Position numbers and translations under genes: made by a program. Source: Okapia johnstoni (lineage: Eukaryota > Chordata > Mammalia > Artiodactyla > Giraffidae). From it: a stretch of 64,000 nt of DNA. Positions 11,401 through 23,400 of this stretch are shown here, piece by piece. The notes beneath the pieces were generated by a model, which did not search any database, had not been told where the DNA came from, and saw only the letters and a program-made list of their open reading frames with translations. The stretch lies in assembly GCA_024291935.2 (NCBI GenBank), contig JAGTYA010000024.1, positions 806,001 to 870,000 on the forward strand, read 5' to 3'. Every line of letters starts with the position of its first letter. The first letter of the stretch is position 1.

Positions 11401-14400
11401 TGTGTTGCCAACAGTCTTAGAAGCTCTGGCATTCATATGTTGCCAGCAGTCTTGGAAGTACTATTTTGAGTATTGAAACAATGAAGTGTAAATGCTATAT
11501 AATTTGATAGACCCATTTAGATACTATGAATTTAGGAAGCATATGTTTCCTATTTTTTTTCGATTCACTGGTTTATCTGAATGAAGTGTTGAGGGCACCT
11601 CAGGTGAACTAAACCCTCTATGGAGGTGTGACCCTGAATACCTCCCTTCAAGTCTTTTAACTGAAGGAATGAGCTTTTACCCACATACTCACCATCAAGG
11701 CTGTTACTTTTCTTTGTGTTGAGGCGGTCACCACCCACTGACACATGTGTGCCCTCAAGACTAACCCCTCTGAGCACATATTCTCCGCTGAGAGAGATGC
11801 ATCTTGTAACCTTCTCTGTCAGTTAGTTAGAACATGTCTGAAACTTCCTGTTCTAAAAATTGGAACTGTTGGGAGTTTCAAAAGACCAGTGATGGGGGAA
11901 AAAAGCAGTCATATTTGTCTTTTCTTTTTGCAGGTATGAATCTCCAGAAATAGCCCTAAATTGTGGAATAATGTTAAGAGAATGCATCAGACATGAACCA
12001 CTTGCAAAAATCATTTTGTGGTCGGAACAGTTTTATGATTTCTTCAGATATGTCGAAATGTCAACATTTGACATAGCTTCAGATGCATTTGCCACATTCA
12101 AGGTAACAGAAACTATAGAATTCTAAATATATGTACAAGTGAGATTAACAGGTGTGCTGTTCTTTCCTAAACTTTCTGTACCCTCCAAATCGACACACGG
12201 CTGCCCTCTAGTGGGAAGACATAAGATGTATTTTATGTGTGTGTGTATGACTCAGGTATGTGCAGTAGAGTCACAGCTTTAAAAAGTGTCACAGTTGGAA
12301 AAATTAAGACTCTTAAGTCTGTCTAAAAGGCATAAGTCCTGTATGGTCAAAGGTACACTTTTCTGTTAAATTCCCCATCAAATACAGTATATAGATACAC
12401 AGTGTATGTGAAAATCAGATTTGTCTCCTTTGTTGGAACATAGTGCAGCAGTTTCTTTGGTTAAGCATCAGACAGAGTAGTTGGCTTCCATTCAGGGCCA
12501 TGTCAGTTTGGAATACACATATCTTTAAATACTAGAACCACCTTCGGGACAGATTGCCCTGTTGTGGACAGGCCCCAGGGCACAGTGAGCTGCTCTCTCC
12601 TGTCTCATGCTCAGGCCAGAGCTGTTTATTAAACATAGGGTGCAAGGGGTGCAGAATCACCAGCAGTGTCCCTCCCTCCCCTGCCTGCCTTACCCCCCTT
12701 TTGTGTGTTCGTATAAATTAAAGACACATGATATGACATCAGTGTACAGCATGCACATTTTGTTTTGAATTGCAAGGTTCTGTGCTGTTTAAGGTATGTG
12801 AATAAAGCACTAATGTTTATTAGTGCTTTTTACAGTGAGAGCAAGCCTTTATATGCTGTTGTTGCTGTTGTTCAGTCGCTAAGTCATGCCCAACACTTTG
12901 TGACCCAATGAACTGCAGCACACCAGGCTTCCTGCCCTTCTGTATCTCCCAAGTTTGCACAAACTCATGTCCATCGAGTCAGTGATGTCATCTAACCATC
13001 TCATCCTCTGTGTTATATGTTAACATTCTCTTATATAAAATGTCTGACCTCATAAGTGAGTATTTAGAGCTGCAATTTCAACATATTCAGAATTTAATAT
13101 TCTAACATAGACTACTGTGCTTACAAACTATAAACACTATTACAGTGAGAAGTGGCCACTATTATTGTGAAGGTTCAGTTTTATGTGTAAAGACCCATTT
13201 AGACGATGAGCATGTGCCTTGGTCTTTGAATAAAATGTGTTCCTCCAGTCGAATGAACACCCTTAAAATAGGGCAGAAGCCTGGGAGCCTGGGGTTTCAC
13301 ATTGAATGAGAATAAGGTAATAATGTGAAAGGTGCCTAGGGATTATTAAAGATGTCAGAAACCTTAGGTATGACCTCAGATATTTATATGTTAATGTACA
13401 AAGCAAGGGCTTCCCAGTTGGTTTACTGGTAAAGAATCCACCTGCCAATGCAGGAGACGCCTGTTCAATCCCTGGGTCAGGAAGATCCCCTGGAGAAAGA
13501 AATGGCACTCCAGTATTCTTGCCTATAAAATCCCATGGACAGAGGAGACTGGCAGGCTACAGACCATGGGATTGCAAAAAGTCAGACACAATTGAGCAAC
13601 TGAGCACACACACATGTACAAAGCGAAATTGAGATTATAACATGGAGTAGTAAGCATGATATCTTAGGTATCACTGCACTTGGTGGGTTGGGACTCATGA
13701 TTGGGACATACTGATGGAAGGGGACACCCCATTCAGAAGCAGCAGACCTGTTATGAGGGCGGTGTAGCAGCACCAAGTGTCAGGAAGAGATGCTTCTGTG
13801 TGGGAAGAAAGCCAGAAGCCTGAGCACAGGATCCTGGGAGGAGGAGGGCGAGGGCAGAGGAGAAGAGCAGCAGTAGGCTGGGAGAGTTCAGCTAGACCAC
13901 CTGACCGAGAAGACGCGAGGGACATGCTCCTAGCACAGACGGCACAGCTGAGGTGAGAGACCTGCTAACTCTGCCAGAAATGTGAGTCCCAGCCTCAGAC
14001 GTCTGATTGGCCTTGCTGATAATTCCATCTCAGTTAGGATTACCTCTTTGAATGAAATTGTCACCAAGAAGAAAAATGGTAGTGATGGAATCACTGTGGG
14101 TAAAGCCACCCTGCTGGGTCCTGGTTGCCAGAGACGAGAGACTGAGTAGAGTCAGCCAGGTGTTCTCTACCTGAAGAAGGGAAACTTGAAAAACCTATAA
14201 GGATTCTAAGGGGTGAGCTCTAGAGGAGAGGGCTCTTGAGCAGTGAGGAATGGGCTTGGCTTCTGTGTCTCAGCTACTCCTGATAGAAGGGGGAGAGCCC
14301 GCCAAGAAGCAAAAGGAAGTAGGGCCCAGAACTAAGATGGTGTTTCAGGAGAGGCACAGGCCTGTCAAACAGCCTGAAGCTCCCTCCCCACCCTTCCTTA

Positions 14401-17400
14401 AGAAGTCTAGTCAGGGCAGGGAGGAAGACGGGCAGGGCTGGTCTGCCCTCCACGCCAGAGGTGCTGATAAGGAAAGAAGGATGCTCCTCTTCTGATTTGC
14501 TGGTGGTCTCTTGGCAGAGGACACTTTTATAATGGAAAAAATAGATCCTTGGTTCATGCTCTCCTTTGAGAATGACCAGAGCTCCCTTCCCAGAAAATGC
14601 ACTGCACACACAAAAACTTTGAAACAAATGCAGCTCATCCATAACCCTGGATGAGGAGGAACAGGTGCTGGGTCTTTAAGGGAAATTAAGACTACCTGCT
14701 CGAAATATGTCTACGATTCAGAGCTTGAATGAATGGGATACTGAGACAGTAAATCAGTGGCCAAATATTTGTTCGTGATTTTTTTTCTTTTAAGAGGAAT
14801 TAAGGAGACGGGGAGGGATATCAGGAGGCCAACAAATATATTTCCCATTTTCCAGAGTAAAAGAAGGTAGACTCCCCAGAGAGACTGGTGGAGCTTGGAG
14901 CTTGATATTATACCTGTGTAAGGTTCTAGAAAATATTACTGCTAAAGAGATGATTTCTGAGCATTTTGGAAAGGAAACCGTGTACCCACAGCCAGCATGG
15001 ATTCACTAAGAGTAAGTTCAGTCATACTAATCTCATAGACACGTGTAGATAGGGGGCGAAGGGCATGGCTGCCTGGATTCAGTTCCCTGCTCTGAGACTG
15101 ATTTAACCTGTCTTTCCATCTGTCAGAATGTAGGTGACAATACGAGTATGTCTAGGTTATTGTGTCCTCACATAGTCTATGCACAGAGAACGGTAGCTAT
15201 TAGAATTATTCCTTTATCTGTTACATGTTGAATGATTGAATTAAAAGATGCTTACTCCTTGGAAGGAAGGTTATGGCCAACCTAGATAGCATATTTAAAA
15301 GCAGAGACATTACTTTGCCAGCAAAAGTCCGTCTAGTCAAGGCTATGGTTTTTCCAGTGGTCATGTGTGGATGTGAGAGTTGGATGTTGAAGAAAGCTGA
15401 GCACCGAAGAACTGATGCTTTTGAACTGTGGTGTTGGAGAAGACTCTTGAGAGTCCCTTGGACTGCAAGGAGATCCAACCAGTCCATCCTAAAGGAGATC
15501 AGTCCTTGGTATTCATTGGAAGGACTGATATTGAAGCTGAAACTCCAATACTTTGGCCACCTCATGCGAAGAGTTGACTCATTGGAAAAGACCCTAATGC
15601 TGGGAAAGATTGAGGGCAGGAGGAGAAGGGGACGACAGAGGATGAGATGGTTGGATGGCATCACCGACTCGATGGACATGGGTTTGGGTAGACTCCTGGA
15701 GTTGGTGATGGACAGGGAGGCCTGGCGTGCTGCGATTCATGGGGTCGCAAAGAGTCGGACATGACTGAGCGACTGAACTGAACTGAATTGAATAGGAGGT
15801 AATACTAAATGTAGTCATTACACAGTGTAATAATTACTAAAATGTAGATAATTTCATATCATATTCTAACTACCCTGTGAAGGAGGTATTGTTACTATCT
15901 TCTTTACACATGAGGAAATGGAAACCTAGAAGAATGTTGGATGAAGTTGGACAATACATGGGGAAGCCAGAATTTGAACCCATGCAGTCTGACTGGAGAG
16001 CTGACCCTGAGTAAACAAAATTCTGTATTAAGTCCAGTAAAATTAAACTATGATAATGCTGCCCCAAAGCTACCTGTGACTACATAGCATGTGACCTAAG
16101 GAGCTGCTGATGGTCTTGTCCCACTATAAGCTTATACAATAACAACAGCACACATGCGTTCCAGGCGCTGTACTTTTAAGAGGCACATAGACAAATAGAT
16201 GACTTTCAGAAGATAGTAGATGGGTGAGGGGGACTCAGAACCTGTCATTTAAGATGTGGTTAAAGGAACTGGACACATTTAGCCTGGAGAAGACTCGGTA
16301 GGGACTTGCCACGAGAGCGCTGCTTGTATTTAAAGTGGGTCCTCAAGGAAATGGATTCCACCTAGTTCAGTGACTCTTGACGGTTTTCTGGAAATAGCCT
16401 GGGGTTAGGTTTCAGCTCTAGCACAGGAGGAACTTTCTAACTTTTGGAGCTCCAAAAGTGAACCACACAGTTGGAAGAATTGAGTCTCTTGTCTTCAGAC
16501 ACAGACAGTCATCAAGTACGACATTGGGCCAGATGGCTTGCCGAAGCTCTGTGAAAACGAGCCCCCTGGGTTAGCAGCATTTCTTCAGGGATTCCAGGGC
16601 CATCTTTGTCACATGACGTTTGGGACCCAAAACTCACATAACTTGTAGGAATCTTTTTAATTCACTCTACCCTGAAAGTTGGCTGCTCCATCTGCTGGAC
16701 TTGGGAGATGACCCCTGACCTGTCTATGGGTCATGCCAGGGCGTGGCCATATGGGAATTTAGATAGGTTGGGAAGTCAGACGTCGTGTTCTTTGTGTCCC
16801 CTGCTGGCTGACCCAGCCACTCTGCTGATCTGGGACCGCGTGCACGCTGTCAGCTTTCCCGGTCGCTCACCAGATTTCGACGACATGACCGCTTCCCTTT
16901 GTTTTCTAGTCTGTCGGTGTCTGTGCCCTCCCTGCCTCATCCCCACACACAGCCCACAGCCTGGTTTGAGCTCGCCAAGCTCTTGGCTCTAGTCCCGAGG
17001 GTAGGGTTTTTTCCCGTCTCTCAGGAGAGACACTCTGCCCAATTCCCCACCTCCTCTTTTCCCAGCTTAGTATCAGCCTTTTTCCTCTGTGCCGGCTCTC
17101 AAGAATTACTCCTTCCCTGCTAGTGTTTTACTGTCTGCTCCAGGCCCTGGCCTGGCCTTTCTTGGGAAGGACTTCCCTCCCCCGATGCACTGGGCTCAGG
17201 CTCCTGCTTGAGCAGTCTCAGCAACCCCTTTCCAGTCTTTCCTCCCCCAAGGCGCCAGAGATGTGATCCCTAGGTTGGCGGTGGTTTCCTGAGCCTCCTG
17301 GTCTGTCTAAACCAAATGGTAACAGGTAGAATCGCTTATGAGGGGGTACTAGACGGTCCCCCTTGCTGTGTGTCACCCAACTGTGAGCCTCTTGCTCCTC

Positions 17401-20400
17401 CTGGAAATACAGCTTTCAGGATGAACAGTCACCTCACTCAGACCAAACAGAAGAACACTTGCACAGCATGTTTAGGATCTTTGCTTTTCAGAGAAATACT
17501 TTCTCCCTCCCTGTACCTGAGAATCCAACCCCAGCTGAGAGCCTTTGCCTCTGAGACGCCTCCTTTGTCTTTGGTCAGATCGTGACGGAGCAGTGAGCAC
17601 TTGGTTCCTAGCCCTGTACTTGCTCAGAGTGGCCTCCAGAAAGACTTAGCCACAGAGTAGATGAGATACTCAGTCTTGCATGGGTCCAGACACAGCAGTC
17701 TTTAAATTTGCTTATTCGTTGTTCATTCCACACGTCTCTTGACTGCTTGCTCATGTTGGGCACTGTTCTTCAGGTTCTGGGGATCAGCAGTGATCTTGTT
17801 CCTTTGTTTGTTTTCAGGAGGTTTTTTTTTTTTTTTTTTTTTTTGGCCATTATGCGAGGCTTACAGGATCTTAGCTCCTGGACCAGGGATCAAACCAGGG
17901 CCCCCTGCAGTGGAAACATGAAGTCCTAGCCACTTGACCACCAGGGAACTCCTGATTTAGCAGTGATCTGCCCAGACAAACCCCTGCCCTTGAGGTCCTA
18001 ACTCAGGGGAGAGCTGTCATAGACCACATGTTATAGACATAGCACGTTACATAGAGAGTAGCATGTTAGAGGCAGGACACTGTTTAACAAGCATTCTTGA
18101 TATATTCCCTTAAAGTTCTCATGTTCCTCTCTGCTTCACATATGACCCTATGGGACAATATATTAAGATAATATAAATTCTTCTAGCCCCACCATCTCCT
18201 CCTTCCCCGTATTTCTTCCCAGATTCTCAAAGTTACTCATACTCCAGGTTTTCTCATTTTGCCTGCTTAATCCCCAAGGGACACTTGGGGAAAATCAGGT
18301 AGATCTTCCATGGGCATAGGATGCATACCCTATCCAGCAGTTTGAACACCTGTAAATCTTTGGGGTGGGGTTAGAAGCCTAAAAATGTTCTTCAAAGATT
18401 GCTTAATGTGGTATGTTCCCAAACATGTTCCTGGATTCTGTTGCTTCATTCATTTATTTATTAAATGTTAAGCTCTTACTATATGCTGGTTACTGCATAG
18501 GTGCTGGAATTCAGAGATCAGTAAAAATAGACATGACCTTGTGTTTATAGAATTTATAGCCTACCCTGAGAGAGATGTTAAGAACATAATCCCACAGATG
18601 TCAAGTCGTAACTGTGACCATGCTTTGGTGCTGGTGACCAGTCAGGAACGGTTCCCCAGGGAGGCGACGTGTGTATCAAGGTCTGAAGGTAGGAAGTAAC
18701 TGGGCCAGGGGCAAGCCCATGCAGAGAAGGACTTTCAGGGCAGGATGCTAATGAGCAGGCATCTCCCTGCAAAACCCCTTGAGACCTGAGGGGTTCCCAT
18801 GAGGGAACCAAAGCTGCAGCCCTTTCCTCATTTGTTGACCGCGGAACATTCCTTAGGGCGTTTCTCAGGACATACTTCCGGAAACACTAGTCATTGTAAC
18901 CTAAACAGCAGAAAAAACAAGTGAAGTAAAATTGGTTCAGAGAAAGGAGATTATTGACACTGACCTCTCGGGTCAGTAGCTCTAAAGGAATTATTCTCCT
19001 GAGTTCACTGAAGATGAATGGGCTGTTCTGCTGTCACCTGTTTCCATTGTCTTCCCACCTGGTGAGTCCACGGCTAGTTCATTGCTGACTTCTAGGTCCT
19101 TGAAGGTAGGGACCACCTCTTTTTGTCTTTGTAGCCCCAGCACCTGGAACTTTATCTGGCACATAGGAGATGTTTTCTGAATGAATGACCCTTGAGTGAT
19201 TTCCAGGGACATTCATGGGGTCAGCCGTAACCTCTATTACACAGGGATGCAGAATTGGTCTCTACTATTCATAACTTTTGGTTCTATATGTTGGCAGCAT
19301 GAGTCTGCTTACTTTGGAGCTAATGTTTATGATGGGGCTTTTAAAAGAGATCCTACCTCTAAAAAAAGATAGCATTCAAGATGAAACTGAATGTAACTGA
19401 GTTAAGGAGGAAAAAAGGGAAACCTCCAGTACTTTTTCTAATAAAAGACATTTCTTCTTTCTCTACCAGGAGCAGTATGCTGTTTGGCATTTTATCACAA
19501 CCGTTTACTTTTATTTCATTTCAGTTCTTGATTCCCTTTCTTTGAGTTTTTATGTCCATTGCCTTATAAATTTGCTTTTTTAATTTTTCCATCTAAGAGC
19601 TATTAGACCTGTGACAACCATAATCATTACTCTTTAACAATTTCAGATTATCGATGATTTTATTTATTTATAGAATCAACATTTTCAATACAATTCATGC
19701 TCAAATATTTTTAAGTATTAATTTTTGACAACAGTTTTTATCAGGTAAAATAGCGTGGAATTTTAAGATTCTCTTTTCTAAAAGAACTTGAATGCCAAAC
19801 AACTGTAAAATGTTTGTTTTCTTTTTCTAGGATTTACTTACAAGACATAAATTGCTCAGTGCGGAATTTTTGGAGCAACATTATGATAGAGTAAGTATGT
19901 GAAACTCTATTTTTAAATAGCACGCTGTAAGTTTTGTTACCATAAATGAAAGCTTTTAATTAGATTTTGTACCAGAAGATTTATTTTGGAAATAAGTTTT
20001 TAATTGGTGCTGTAATCATTTCTCTACGAAAACCGAGGTAGAGAGTTACTTGGTCAGAAGCAGAATTTTCTTTCTGATGACACACTCCCCTTTGCATCTT
20101 TTTTTTGCTTTAGAAGAGGAAAATAAAGCACTTTGCTGCTGAAGGATAATACATGGTTAAGATAAAGAGAAAATTACTATGTGGCTTCTTTTCTTCCCCA
20201 TACTTCCCATCCATCGCTCACTTCCCAGCTGCTTACAAATAGACGGGCTCCATGGCAGTGGGTGAGCAGAGCCCTAGCCTAGAGGACACAGCAGAGGGAC
20301 AAGCAGTGTCCTGACCTAGAGGACACAGCTGCAAAATGTTTCCCCACCCTGCTGCTGGCTCCTGTGGCCGAGGCCCTTAACTCTGGAGACTCAGGAGTCA

Positions 20401-23400
20401 GTCCTTATTTGTAAAGTAGGACATTGGTTAGTTCAGCCATAATAAGGCCCCCTCCAGCTAGAGTTGATGTTAGACTTCCTAGTGATAGAACCCACAGAGG
20501 TTTGTGAACAGGTCTGGGTGCTCTGATGACCTGGTTGCCCTCGATCATCATGACAGCAGGGTCACTCCTCCTCTCCCACGTGTGTCAGCTCTGCTCCCCA
20601 TGATGCCCACGAGCACTTCCTTGTGCCACACTAGTTTTAATTTGGCGCTGTCCAAAACCAGATAGGTGCTCCTGGAGAAGTTACCATGATCGCAATCCAT
20701 TTAAAATTTCTTTCTCTCCTCTAAAATTTGGCTTAGCTTTTCATTCTTCCACTAGTTATTTGAATTTTTAAAATCCTAAGTTTTGGTAATACTTCATTAT
20801 TCACTGTTCAACTAGCTTTTCTTTTCAGGGGTGTGGGAGGGTGGTTTGGCTACATCACAGCTTGTGGGATCCTAGTTCCCCGACCAAGGACTGAATCTGT
20901 GCCCTCAACAGTGAAAGTGTGGAGTCCCAGCCACGGGCCACCAGGAAATTCCCTGTGCTGTTCAGCTAAATTAGAAGATTCTTGGAGGCAGAGCTTATGC
21001 TTTCTAGTTCTTCCATGTTCCTTTTCCCGTCTTTCCCTCCCACTAGCAGTAACGTCATAACACAGTGCAGAGTCCATAGTAATTACCTCAGAAATAGCCT
21101 CAAGCTATTCTGCTCAAGCAATAGCTTAAGCATCAGTGGTCATTTATTGTTACTTTTCCCCGTGTGCACTGGGATGTAGGGGTGTTTTTTCCATGTGTTT
21201 GCTGGTTTTAGTCGGAAGCACGGTCATTTTCTCAGCACCTTTTGCAGTAGTTAAAAGCGTGGGCTTCAACACCACACTGCGTGGAGTTTGGCTTCAAGTC
21301 CCAGCTTCACAGTGTGCTTCCCTGACCCTCTGTACCTTTAGGATCCTCAGCTCTAAGAGAAGGCTCATAACAGCACCTTCTTATTACTACTAGGTTGCTG
21401 TGAGGATTAGGTAAGAATGTGTGTGTCGAGTCCAAGGCACAGTGCCTGGAACACAGTAGGCATTTAATAAGCATTAACAAATTGTTTTTATTAAAACATG
21501 ATCTCAAAGGTTTTTATAATTAAGCATACAAGCGTCTTAATTTAAAACCTACCAACGATATTTCCAAGAAATTTACTGTAGGCAATGATGTCACTTTAAT
21601 TTTGCAATAAAATATTTTCCTGTGTGTTATTAATGGGTGGCATTGGTGATCAGGATTTTAGAAAATGTATGTACAGCAGCTAACTGTACTATATATATAA
21701 ATATAAATATATATATGTATGTATGTATACAGTGCAGTCAGATCTGAGAGAGGAGAAGGAAAGGGTAGATGCAAGCAACTTAAATTAAGCCAAATGTGGA
21801 GTATTACACAAAAATACATGCTCTAAAGTCTGTACACTTTGGCTCTGAGCTTTCTAATAATCAAAACATAGAGGGAAGCAAAACCATTAAAAGATCACAG
21901 TGTCTGTGAAGCTTGTTCAAAAGAAACAGCCTTTTCTAGCACTGGGGCCTGAAGCAAATTTCTCCCATCTTAGACAGGAGTTGAGTTGCAGCATCATGGA
22001 GTTGACTCCATCCCTGAGGGTGACTGCAGTAAAGAAAATGCTGAACTGAAGTGCGGCTCATGGAGATCAAATCTCTGAGGAGCCCAGACAATGCCAGTCC
22101 TTCGTCTGTCCTAGTCCTTTACTGCTGACCCGGGGCTGAGATCTAACCAGGCAGTTCTCCTTGAGAATAATCTGCAACCAAGCTTACCCTAAAAATTATG
22201 CAGCAGAAAATCTTAACTTGCATGTTCTGTCAAGAACTTGAGGTGTTCCTGTGTTACTGATCAAAGGCGGATCTGACTGTTTCGATCATGGCTTGATGAT
22301 CGTTTGAGAAGAAGGAAGGAGTAACAGCCACCTCTGAAGAGAGAAGTCTAACTCCCTTGCATACTACACAGAGGGCGATCCCACCTCTGCCTAGAGATAA
22401 AAGAATGGATGCAGGGGCGGTTCTGGGTTAGTGCTAAAACCTCTTCTCTAAGGGGCCAGCCAGAGAGCAAATATTTGAGGCTTCATGGCCGCACAGTCTT
22501 GGTCAAGTTTCCTGTCAGTTCTACCGCAAAGGCAGCCATAAACAGTTCATAAACGAATGTATTTACAATACACGAATGAGCATGGCTGTATTCCAGTAAA
22601 ACTTGTATGAAAAACAGACAGTGGATTGGAGGTAGCCCATGAGCTAGAGTTTGCCAACCCCTGCTCTAAACCACAGATGAATGGCTGATGAGGACCCATC
22701 ATAAAGCAAAGGCAGAAGTAGTCTGAGTGTGGACAGAATACACAGCAGGCATCCTCAGCCACCCACCACAGCCAGAGACAAGTCTCAGTAATGCACTGAC
22801 AGCCAGCAGCGTCACACTAGCAATGCAACATTTTGCAACTTGAGAAGCCTGTCCATAGTTCAAACAAACAAAAAGCTAACTGGCCCACTCGTCTAACTTT
22901 TGGGAATGGGGGCCCTGCCCCCCTGTGTCCCTCCTTTCTGTCCCCACCTCCCCACCGTCCTCTGCTTCTGCTCCTTACCTGTCCAGGGACACAGTTCTTG
23001 TCAGCAAGCCCCAGTTTGTAAATCTAGTGGATCCTCATCAGCTCTTCAGTCTGTATCATTTTGCATTTTCCAGGTCTTCAGTCTTGTTCTGTTCTTCTGT
23101 TTTTATTCCCAAGAGTATCTCTTCTCCTCCCCATTTCTAAACAAAATCTCATTATTCAAGTTGAACTCAAGTCCTACCGTTTGTGGGACACCTACCTAAC
23201 AGTGCTGAATTTCTCTCTCTTCTATTCTTAATATTTTCTTGCTTTGAAAGAACAGATAACTTTTCTCTTTGTGGTTGTGCTTTTGGACTAGTTGAGTTGT
23301 AAGAAAAAAAAAAGGTGAATTTTCTAATTCAACACCAGGAAATGAGAACAGTGAGAAAACAGTGGGGTGCGGGGTGGGGAAGGGGTTTAAATTGTGTGCA

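Larger units (their letters stand above)
5984..11933 (+). other. CAB39: CAB39 intron after the 5865 exon
   Basis: A 5.95-kb intron. It contains an old L1-like tract (about 7.3-9.3 kb) interrupted by a BovB copy, and a CHR SINE at 9.36 kb. I recognise nothing in 5984-7300 or 9490-11930. Confidence 0.7.
12103..19830 (+). other. CAB39: CAB39 intron after the 11934 exon
   Basis: A 7.7-kb intron with Bov-A, Bov-tA, BovB (+), MIR and CHR copies and L2/MIR-like remnants, listed separately. The stretches 13.63-15.23 kb and 16.03-17.82 kb show nothing I recognise. Confidence 0.7.

Noticed and set aside
13407..13480. tRNA-like A/B-box sequences as tRNA genes (also in all other SINEs)
   Set aside because: They are the tRNA-derived heads of Bov-tA and CHR SINEs, without an intact cloverleaf or isolated context.
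14250..14640. Frames of 81 and 122 codons on opposite strands in a CAB39 intron
   Set aside because: Chance frames in unique intronic DNA; no homology or splice-site pair recognised.
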